Assembly: GCA_019423025.1 (NCBI GenBank)
Contig: JAHZCD010000016.1
Span: forward strand, 1-8,267
Length of the DNA stretch: 8,267 nt
Reading direction: 5' to 3'
From: Haemophilus sp.
GTDB lineage: Bacteria; Pseudomonadota; Gammaproteobacteria; Enterobacterales; Pasteurellaceae
This document shows positions 1 to 6,005 of this stretch, in pieces. The notes under the pieces were generated by a model, which searched no databases, was not told where the DNA came from, and worked only from the letters and a program-made list of their open reading frames with translations. Made by a program: the position numbers and the translations under genes. Position 1 is the stretch's first letter, and the number at the start of each line of letters is the position of its first letter.

Positions 1-88
1 GACCCCATACCGAACTCAGAAGTGAAACGCCGATGCGCCGATGGTAGTGTGGGGTTTCCCCATGTGAGAGTAGGACACCGCCAGGTAC
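1..88 (+). rRNA. rrf: 5S ribosomal RNA, 3' part (5' end outside window)
   Basis: This is the 3' portion of 5S rRNA, a component of the large ribosomal subunit. The sequence reads as the conserved gammaproteobacterial 5S body: GACCCCAT, CCGAACTCAGAAGTGAAACG, the GCCGATGGTAGTGTGGGG segment, then CCCCATGTGAGAGTAGGACA and a CCGCCAGG terminal-stem strand. Aligned by eye to E. coli 5S, base 1 falls near 5S position 33, so about 32 bases are missing on the left. The 3' end at about 88 is set by that alignment and could be off by a base or two. It should be the last gene of an rRNA operon, since an intrinsic terminator follows within 10 bases. Confidence 0.96.
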
Positions 89-97
89 TGAATGTAG

Positions 98-130
98 AAC
101 CCCGAGCTGAATGGCTTGGGGTTTTTGTTT
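98..130 (+). terminator. Intrinsic terminator of the rRNA operon
   Basis: A 10-bp stem pairs AACCCCGAGC (98-107) with GCTTGGGGTT (114-123), including one G-T wobble, around a 6-base loop. A T-rich tract (122-130) follows at once. It lies 9 bases after the 5S gene, the expected place for rRNA operon termination. Confidence 0.9.
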
Positions 131-210
131 ATGGATTTTTATTATATTTGAATTTGATAAGTTAAAGTACGGTAGAAAGTTAGGCTGTTTTTACTGTAGA
201 GAATATATGA

Positions 211-249
211 AAAGGAGTTTATCCCAAATATATTGGGATAGACTCCTTT
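211..249. terminator. Long hairpin between rRNA operon and glnE, probable terminator for the minus-strand operon
   Basis: An inverted repeat pairs 211-218 with 242-249 and 220-227 with 233-240. One non-complementary position (219/241) interrupts it, and the loop is five bases (ATATA). The interrupting pair would be a U-G wobble in a plus-strand transcript and an A-C mismatch in a minus-strand transcript. The minus-strand reading ends in CCTTTT, the plus-strand reading in CCTTTAATCTTTT, so both T tracts are short. It starts only a few bases beyond the glnE stop codon and is the only terminator-like structure there. I infer that it ends the tsaE-glnE operon and may work in both directions. Confidence 0.65.
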
Positions 250-255
250 AATCTT

Positions 256-3189
256 TTAAGAAAATAGCTTATTCCAAAAAAAACAAACAAATTCCCTTTC
301 TTCTGCAAATACCGAATCATCAACAATGACCGGATTTCCTAATAAGTTTAGGTGGTGAATTTTATTACGTAGTGTCACGTAGCAGGATTTGAGTTTTTCA
401 CACTCAGCTAGAGAAATAATGTGATATTCTGCCATGGAATCAAAAATGCGGACGTTATCAGACCATTTAGTTAATATTGGATTAGCTGGGGCATTTGCAA
501 GCATCAGATACTGGGCGATAAATTCAATATCGGTAATACCACCACGATCTGTTTTGATATTAAAAAAGCCTTCTTTTGTATGAGATAGATGTTCGTACAT
601 TTTTTCACGCATTTCTCTTACTTCAATTTTTAGCTGATTAATATCTCTTTGAGCAGAAAGTACATTACAGCGAATTTTTTCAAATTCTGCTTTTAATTCT
701 ATTTCACCAAAAATGGCACGACTGCGGACGAGTGCCTGTTTCTCCCATGTCCATGCTTCATTGAGTTGATAGTTTTCAAATGCTTGAAGCGAACAGCCTA
801 GTAAGCCTGCATCGCCTGAAGGTCGTAATCGCATATCAACATCGTAAAGTACACCTGCACTGGTATTCATGCTAAAAATGCTGACAATTTTTTGAGCCAA
901 TCTTAAATAGAATTGATTGCTATCAATGGATTTCTTCCCTCCAACAGTCACTCCTTCAACAGCTTGGTATAAAAAGACTAAATCCAAATCAGATTTATAT
1001 CCGAGTTCAATTCCGCCTAATTTACCGTAGCCAATAACTAAAAAGCCTTTTTCAGTTTTATCTACAAGATGTTCGGGGACCCCAAATCGTTGACTGACTT
1101 GTTGCCAAGCAAAATTGACAACGGCATCAATGATTGCTTCTGCCAGATAAGTGAGATGATCGCTCACTTTCATAACAGGCAATACGCCGAGAATATCGGC
1201 GGCTGCAACGCGTAATAAAATAGACTGTTTGAATTGGCGTAAACCGTCAATAAATTGTTCTTCATCATCTTGCGGTAATCGCAGCATATATTGTTTCAAT
1301 TCATCAGGATACTGTGTGAACGGTAATGGATTACGTAGCGCTTCAGTATTTAATAATTCATCGAGTAGAATAGGATAGCGAGCCACTTGTTCGGCAATCA
1401 TCTGGGATTGCGCACATAGTTCAATAAGCTGCTTAATGGCTTGAGGATTTTCTAAGAGCAATTCCAAATAAGTCGTTCTACTCGCAATTTTATCGATAAT
1501 ATTGAGAATGCGTGGCAATAAAGTGCGGTAATTTTTTTGCTCAAATATTTGGGTAAAGATATTTGGTAATAAGTGAGCTAAAACTTCTCGACCACGAGAG
1601 CCAATAACACGGCGGGCAAGCCCCTCTTTGAATTGAATAAGTTTATCTAAGATATCGGAAATTGCGTCATCATCAATGTGATTATCAACCAACATTTGTT
1701 CAATGTCATCAAGATCACTTTCTAAAAAATCAATCCACTGATTATTGTCATCGGTACGTTCATCTTTTTCTTCACCAATTAATGCATCAAAAACTGACCG
1801 CACTTTTTGTTGGTGTGCTTGTAGTATTTGATAGAAATCATCCCAGTTTTCAATTGGATAAGATGTTATCGTAGGCTGACTGTTCTCATCTAAGTAAGTG
1901 TATTCTCGACAAGCGACCATTAATCTAAGGCGATTTTCTTCATCTGTCGGAAGAAGTTGCGTTTGTTGATCATCAATAGCTTGTAGTACGTTTTCAGTAC
2001 GACGAAGGAAGATATAAGCATCTCTTAATTCATGATATTGTTCAGGCGTAATTAAACCGAGATCCCGTATTTCGGGCAGAAGTTTAAGCAATTCATGTTG
2101 TTGGAGCTTAATCTCACGTCCACCACGAATCAGTTGAAAAACTTGCACAATAAATTCGATTTCTCGAATCCCGCCTGCGCCTAGTTTAATATTGTCTTTT
2201 AAGCCACGACGACGTACTTCACGCTCAATTTTACCTTTCATTTCACGTAAAGCTTGAATCACACTAAAATCAATATAGCGTCGATACACAAAAGGACGAA
2301 GTAATTGTTGTAAGGTTTTTACATTGGGATCTTGCGCATCAGCGCTTAAAATACGCCCTTTGATCATGGCATAGCGTTCCCAATCTCTCCCCTGATCTTG
2401 GTAATATTGCTCCATTGCAGAAAAACTTAAGGCAAGTGCACCACTGTCACCAAAAGGGCGAAGGCGCATATCCGTACGATAGACAAAGCCATCTGGCGTG
2501 AATTGATCTAAAGCATTGATCAGTCGTTGTCCTAAACGAGTAAAAAATTTAGCATTATCAACGGCTCGTCTTGCACCAATGGTTTCTCCCTGTGAAGGGT
2601 AAGTAAAAATTAAATCAATATCAGAGGAGAAATTTAGCTCAAAACCACCTAATTTTCCCATGCCAAGAATATAGAGTTGCTGAGGGATGCCATGTTCATC
2701 ACAAGGAGTGCCCATTTCTTCGCAAGCTTGTTTATACAGCCAATCTCTCGCTCCGATGATAAGACTCTCAGCAAGTTGAGAAAGACGAATAAAAATTTCT
2801 TCTACGGTAGCAAGATTCAAGCTTTGACAGAAACTAAGTTTTGCCATTTCTTGATTTCGAAAATCTCGTAGCGTTTTGTAAAGCTGTTCTTCGTTTTGGA
2901 TAGTAGAGAGTTGGTCAGCTAAACGGCTAGCGTAATGTTGACAATCTGAAAATTGAGGAGGATGTTGCCACCATTGAGCTAAAAAGTGCGGGTGTTTTTT
3001 TAAGACTTTTTCCAAGAAATCAGACAGACTGATAGCATAGTTTATTTGTCCGATTGGTGTCGTGAGATCTATTGCATCCCGCTCGATTTGTTGGGTTATT
3101 TCATCAAGATTCATTTCAGGGAAATGTTGGCAAAGCACTTCGCCAAGTTGAATGAGTTTTTCAGTCGAAAGCGGAAGTGAAAGCGCCAT
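256..3189 (-). CDS. glnE: Bifunctional glutamine synthetase adenylyltransferase / adenylyl-removing enzyme
   Basis: GlnE controls nitrogen assimilation by adding AMP to, or removing it from, glutamine synthetase, in response to the PII protein and glutamine. The 977-residue protein is close to the family length (E. coli about 946). Both nucleotidyltransferase halves are visible. The N-terminal adenylyl-removing domain has GMGKLGG (176-182), SSDID with D190 and D192, and DMRLRP from D240. The C-terminal adenylylating domain has GYGKLGG (720-726), KSDLD with D734 and D736, and DMRLRP from D785. All putative metal-binding aspartates are present, so both activities should be intact. The start is supported by an AAGGGG ribosome binding site 6 bases upstream. 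The gene begins 3 bases after the miaA stop and is last in the operon. An 8-base T run (coding strand) near the 3' end encodes FF in the C-terminal WNKLFS region; the frame there still fits the family's C terminus. Confidence 0.97.
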   Translation of the reverse strand: MALSLPLSTEKLIQLGEVLCQHFPEMNLDEITQQIERDAIDLTTPIGQINYAISLSDFLEKVLKKHPHFLAQWWQHPPQFSDCQHYASRLADQLSTIQNEEQLYKTLRDFRNQEMAKLSFCQSLNLATVEEIFIRLSQLAESLIIGARDWLYKQACEEMGTPCDEHGIPQQLYILGMGKLGGFELNFSSDIDLIFTYPSQGETIGARRAVDNAKFFTRLGQRLINALDQFTPDGFVYRTDMRLRPFGDSGALALSFSAMEQYYQDQGRDWERYAMIKGRILSADAQDPNVKTLQQLLRPFVYRRYIDFSVIQALREMKGKIEREVRRRGLKDNIKLGAGGIREIEFIVQVFQLIRGGREIKLQQHELLKLLPEIRDLGLITPEQYHELRDAYIFLRRTENVLQAIDDQQTQLLPTDEENRLRLMVACREYTYLDENSQPTITSYPIENWDDFYQILQAHQQKVRSVFDALIGEEKDERTDDNNQWIDFLESDLDDIEQMLVDNHIDDDAISDILDKLIQFKEGLARRVIGSRGREVLAHLLPNIFTQIFEQKNYRTLLPRILNIIDKIASRTTYLELLLENPQAIKQLIELCAQSQMIAEQVARYPILLDELLNTEALRNPLPFTQYPDELKQYMLRLPQDDEEQFIDGLRQFKQSILLRVAAADILGVLPVMKVSDHLTYLAEAIIDAVVNFAWQQVSQRFGVPEHLVDKTEKGFLVIGYGKLGGIELGYKSDLDLVFLYQAVEGVTVGGKKSIDSNQFYLRLAQKIVSIFSMNTSAGVLYDVDMRLRPSGDAGLLGCSLQAFENYQLNEAWTWEKQALVRSRAIFGEIELKAEFEKIRCNVLSAQRDINQLKIEVREMREKMYEHLSHTKEGFFNIKTDRGGITDIEFIAQYLMLANAPANPILTKWSDNVRIFDSMAEYHIISLAECEKLKSCYVTLRNKIHHLNLLGNPVIVDDSVFAEEREFVCFFWNKLFS
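1521..1529 (+). other. DNA uptake signal sequence core (AAGTGCGGT)
   Basis: This is a perfect 9-base core preceded by A and followed by the T-rich flank AATTTTTTT expected of an extended Haemophilus uptake signal. It lies in glnE between the two catalytic halves, encoding part of YRTLL (about 554-558). Confidence 0.92.
1797..1805 (-). other. DNA uptake signal sequence core (AAGTGCGGT on minus strand)
   Basis: The plus strand reads ACCGCACTT followed by TTT. In glnE it encodes KVRS near residues 462-465. It is the only one of the seven signals pointing the same way as the genes. Confidence 0.9.
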
Positions 3190-3192
3190 AAT

Positions 3193-4146
3193 TTACCCCT
3201 TAAAATGTTCGTCAATCTTGCGTAGTACGATTTCTTTGGCTTGTTGCGGTTGCAGACTATCTAGCCAATTTAATGGTGTTTTCCAGCCGCGCAGCCAGGT
3301 GATTTGTCGTTTTGCTAATTGGCGAGTCGCACAAATGCCACGGAAGACCATTTCTTCATGATCATAGTCACCACGTAAATATTCCCACATTTGGCGATAG
3401 CCCACACAGCGGATAGAAGGCAAATCAGGATGGAGATCTTCTCGTTGATAGAGTTTTTCCACTTCTTCTTGGAAACCTAATTCGATCATTTTATGGAAAC
3501 GTTGTTCGATACGTTGATGCAATACCGCACGATCTTCTGGTGCAATAGCAAATTGTAAAAATTGATAAGGCAATTCTTCGCCTTTTTGTTCAGTTAATTC
3601 CGTTAATGATTTGCCCGTTAAATAGAATACTTCTAATGCACGATTAATGCGCTGTGAATCATTTGGATTAATACGCTCTGCAGAAATAGGATCAATTTTT
3701 TGTAATTCTTGGTGAAGTGCTGGCCAGCCAAGTTTTTGCGCTTTTTCTTCAATCTCTAAGCGTAACTTTTCATCAGCAGATGGAAGGGGAGAAAGGCCTT
3801 CAATCAATGCTTTGTAATACAACATGGTACCGCCAACCAAAAGCGGAATTTTACCTTGCGCGGTAATATCAGCCATTTCTCTGAGCGCATCATCATGAAA
3901 ATTCATCGCAGAATAACTTTCAGCGGGATCTAAAATATCAATTAAGCGATGAGGGGCAAGGGCTAGTTCCTCTTTAGAAGGCTTTGCCGTACCAATATCC
4001 ATCCCTTTATAAATTAATGCAGAATCGACACTGATCACTTCTACTGGCAGGCTTTGACGCAATTGAATAGCAAGATCTGTTTTTCCTGAGGCCGTCGGCC
4101 CCATCAGAAAAAGTGCGGTTGGTTTGGAGTCAGTTTTTTGTGTCAT
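3193..4146 (-). CDS. miaA: tRNA dimethylallyltransferase
   Basis: MiaA transfers the dimethylallyl group of DMAPP to N6 of A37 in tRNAs that read codons beginning with U, giving i6A, which MiaB later methylthiolates. The 317-residue protein has the usual family length. It shows the P-loop GPTASGKT (16-23), the DSALIYKGMDIGTAKP segment with the probable catalytic D41, VGGTMLYY (104-111), SQRINRALEVF (164-174), VGYRQMWEYL (248-257) and the ATRQLAKRQITWLR tRNA-contacting region (273-286). The start follows the mutL stop after a single base (TAA-T-ATG) with no good Shine-Dalgarno sequence, so translation is probably coupled to mutL. An uptake signal lies in the codons just before the P-loop (Pro-Thr-Ala-Leu). 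In E. coli hfq follows miaA; here glnE does. Confidence 0.97.
   Translation of the reverse strand: MTQKTDSKPTALFLMGPTASGKTDLAIQLRQSLPVEVISVDSALIYKGMDIGTAKPSKEELALAPHRLIDILDPAESYSAMNFHDDALREMADITAQGKIPLLVGGTMLYYKALIEGLSPLPSADEKLRLEIEEKAQKLGWPALHQELQKIDPISAERINPNDSQRINRALEVFYLTGKSLTELTEQKGEELPYQFLQFAIAPEDRAVLHQRIEQRFHKMIELGFQEEVEKLYQREDLHPDLPSIRCVGYRQMWEYLRGDYDHEEMVFRGICATRQLAKRQITWLRGWKTPLNWLDSLQPQQAKEIVLRKIDEHFKG
3196..3201 (-). promoter_or_regulatory. Ribosome binding site of glnE inside the end of miaA
   Basis: The minus strand reads AAGGGG, 6 bases before the glnE ATG. It forms the last two sense codons of miaA (AAG GGG, Lys-Gly), immediately before the miaA stop. This fixes the glnE start and implies that ribosomes finishing miaA are close to the glnE initiation site. 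Confidence 0.8.
4111..4119 (+). other. DNA uptake signal sequence core (AAGTGCGGT)
   Basis: This is a perfect core preceded by AAAA, near the 5' end of miaA, encoding Pro-Thr-Ala-Leu just upstream of the P-loop. Confidence 0.9.
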
Positions 4147-4147
4147 A

Positions 4148-5995
4148 TTACAAATCAGTTAAAAAAGGCTGCCAGTTAATCGGTTTCAGTAATGTATTAA
4201 ATTTTTCTTGATGAGCTTTATTCAGTAAGCGTTCCGTTTCACTTAATAAGCTGACTGCATCCGCTAACACTTGAATTGGTTTCATCTCTAGCGTTTGACA
4301 AAGTGCGGTCAGAAAATCAGGCATATTTTCTAGATGTTCAGCAAGCAGGCTCACCACACATTTTTGTAAATTTTGTGTACGTAAAATTGCAGGCACTTTA
4401 TTTAATGTAAGGCGTAGCTGGGCTTCATTTTCAATAAATTCAAAACCACTTTGTTGGAAAAAAGCTTTTTGTTTTTGCCATTGTTCAAATTGTTTTTCAT
4501 CTAAACGGAAAATAATCGGAATGAGCAATGGTTGTTGTGGAATTTCACCTTGCTGTAAGGTTAATTCATAATTTAAGGTTTGCAATTTAGCTAATGACAT
4601 CAAATAAAACTGCTGATTTTGTTGTAAAAGCAATGCTTTATTTTCAATTAATGCCAATGCACGTAAATAGCCTGCATCACTTGTCTGTGGGAGTTGTTGT
4701 TCAACGACAGGTGTTGTTAAAACTTGAGATGCTTCTGTTGGACGTACTAATTCACCATATAAGCGTTGTTCGGTCTTTGTAGGTTGTTCACGATAACCAT
4801 ACGACGGAACGTAATCACTACGGTTTGAAAAGTGCGGTCGATTTTCAGATTGTTTTTCACGAGGCTGATGATAATTCGAGGCGAAAATATTTTGCCCTGC
4901 CGCTGCACGATTGGGTTTTGGTTCATAGTGGGTTTGATATGAAGCTGAAGGCTCTCTTGCCTCATTCATCGTTGACGCTAAATCCAATTCAGCTTGAGGA
5001 ATGGCATTGAGCGCATTTGTTACGCCTTGGCAGATAAAATCATGAATTAAACGCGCTTGATGGAAACGCACCTCGTGTTTTGTTGGGTGCACGTTGACAT
5101 CGACATCATGTGGATTGAGATCGATAAATAGTACAAATGCAGGGTATTGCTCAGTATGCAAATGCTCCGCATAAGCTTGACGAATGGCGTGGGTGATCAC
5201 TTTATCGCGCACCATTCGTCCATTGATATAGCAATAGCTTAAATCATTCTGAGAACGGGTAAATTCAGGTGTCGCCACCCAGCCAGAAAGATGCAGATCA
5301 TCATGTTTCCAATCAATACGTAAGGCATGTTGAACAAAATCATCGCCACAAATAGCGGCAACGCGTTTTAGTTGTTGTTCTTCATTTGTCGCGGGACGAT
5401 ATTGTCGAACAATTTTGCCGTTATGTGTGAGCGTAAAAGCAATATTAAATTTCGCTAAAGCAATTCGGCGAATGACTTCATCAATATGAGCAAATTCTGT
5501 TTTATCGGTACGTAAGAATTTACGACGAGCTGGTGTGTTAAAAAAGAGATTAGCTACTTCAACTGTCGTGCCGACTGGATGAGACGCAGGTTTAATTGTG
5601 GTTTCCATCTCTCGCCCTTGCGCATAGACTTGCCATGCTTCATTTTGCTCAGCTGTGCGAGAGGTAAGTGTGAGGCGAGAAACTGAGCTGATACTGGCAA
5701 GGGCTTCACCGCGGAAACCTAAACTTAAAATGGCTTCGAGATCATCAAGATCGGCAATTTTACTGGTTGCATGTCGAGCAAGGGCAAGGCTTAATTCTTC
5801 TTTAGGGATACCACTGCCATTATCTCGAATACGAATCAGGCTGGCACCGCCGTTTTCAATATCAATATGAATTTTATTGGCACCGGCATCAAGGCTGTTT
5901 TCCACCAATTCTTTCACCACAGAGGCAGGGCGTTCGACCACTTCACCGGCGGCAATCTGATTAGCCAGCTGTGGAGAAAGAATTTTGATTGCCAT
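4148..5995 (-). CDS. mutL: DNA mismatch repair protein MutL
   Basis: MutL couples mismatch recognition by MutS to the downstream nicking and unwinding proteins (MutH and UvrD in methyl-directed repair). The N-terminal GHKL ATPase is complete: the ANQIAAGEVVERPASVVKEL motif with E29, N33, DNGSGI with D58, ARHATSKI, GFRGEALASI (93-102), FFNTPARRKFL (151-161) and HPTK with K306. A poorly conserved linker rich in Q, P, S and N (about 335-440) leads to the C-terminal dimerisation domain. I find no DQHA(X)2E(X)4E endonuclease motif there, as expected for the MutH-dependent gammaproteobacterial type. Length (615) is typical. The start has AAGGA 5 bases upstream, overlapping the amiB stop codon. Two uptake signals lie inside, one of them in the linker. 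Confidence 0.97.
   Translation of the reverse strand: MAIKILSPQLANQIAAGEVVERPASVVKELVENSLDAGANKIHIDIENGGASLIRIRDNGSGIPKEELSLALARHATSKIADLDDLEAILSLGFRGEALASISSVSRLTLTSRTAEQNEAWQVYAQGREMETTIKPASHPVGTTVEVANLFFNTPARRKFLRTDKTEFAHIDEVIRRIALAKFNIAFTLTHNGKIVRQYRPATNEEQQLKRVAAICGDDFVQHALRIDWKHDDLHLSGWVATPEFTRSQNDLSYCYINGRMVRDKVITHAIRQAYAEHLHTEQYPAFVLFIDLNPHDVDVNVHPTKHEVRFHQARLIHDFICQGVTNALNAIPQAELDLASTMNEAREPSASYQTHYEPKPNRAAAGQNIFASNYHQPREKQSENRPHFSNRSDYVPSYGYREQPTKTEQRLYGELVRPTEASQVLTTPVVEQQLPQTSDAGYLRALALIENKALLLQQNQQFYLMSLAKLQTLNYELTLQQGEIPQQPLLIPIIFRLDEKQFEQWQKQKAFFQQSGFEFIENEAQLRLTLNKVPAILRTQNLQKCVVSLLAEHLENMPDFLTALCQTLEMKPIQVLADAVSLLSETERLLNKAHQEKFNTLLKPINWQPFLTDL
4301..4309 (+). other. DNA uptake signal sequence core (AAGTGCGGT)
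   Basis: This is a perfect core in the C-terminal domain of mutL, encoding Leu-Thr-Ala-Leu (about 562-565). Confidence 0.9.
4830..4838 (+). other. DNA uptake signal sequence core (AAGTGCGGT)
   Basis: This is a perfect core with A-rich sequence before it and CGATTTTCAG after it. It lies in the unstructured linker of mutL, encoding Arg-Pro-His-Phe (about 386-389), where coding constraint should be low. Confidence 0.92.
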
Positions 5996-6000
5996 AGGAT

Positions 6001-6005
6001 TCCTT
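6001..6005 (-). promoter_or_regulatory. Ribosome binding site of mutL overlapping the amiB stop
   Basis: The minus strand reads TAAGGAATCCTATG: the amiB stop codon TAA shares two bases with AAGGA, which sits 5 bases before the mutL ATG. This supports the chosen mutL start and suggests translational coupling between amiB and mutL. Confidence 0.8.

Noticed and set aside
131..255. A small gene or RNA between the rRNA terminator and glnE
   Set aside because: The stretch is AT-rich, has no supported open frame or promoter pair, and the only structure is the hairpin at 211-249.
2984..2992. AAGTGCGGG in glnE as an eighth uptake signal
   Set aside because: The last base of the core is wrong, so it is only a near match; it could be a decayed signal but I do not count it.
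4148..5995. MutL endonuclease activity
   Set aside because: I looked for the DQHA(X)2E(X)4E motif in the C-terminal domain and did not find it, so MutL should depend on MutH.
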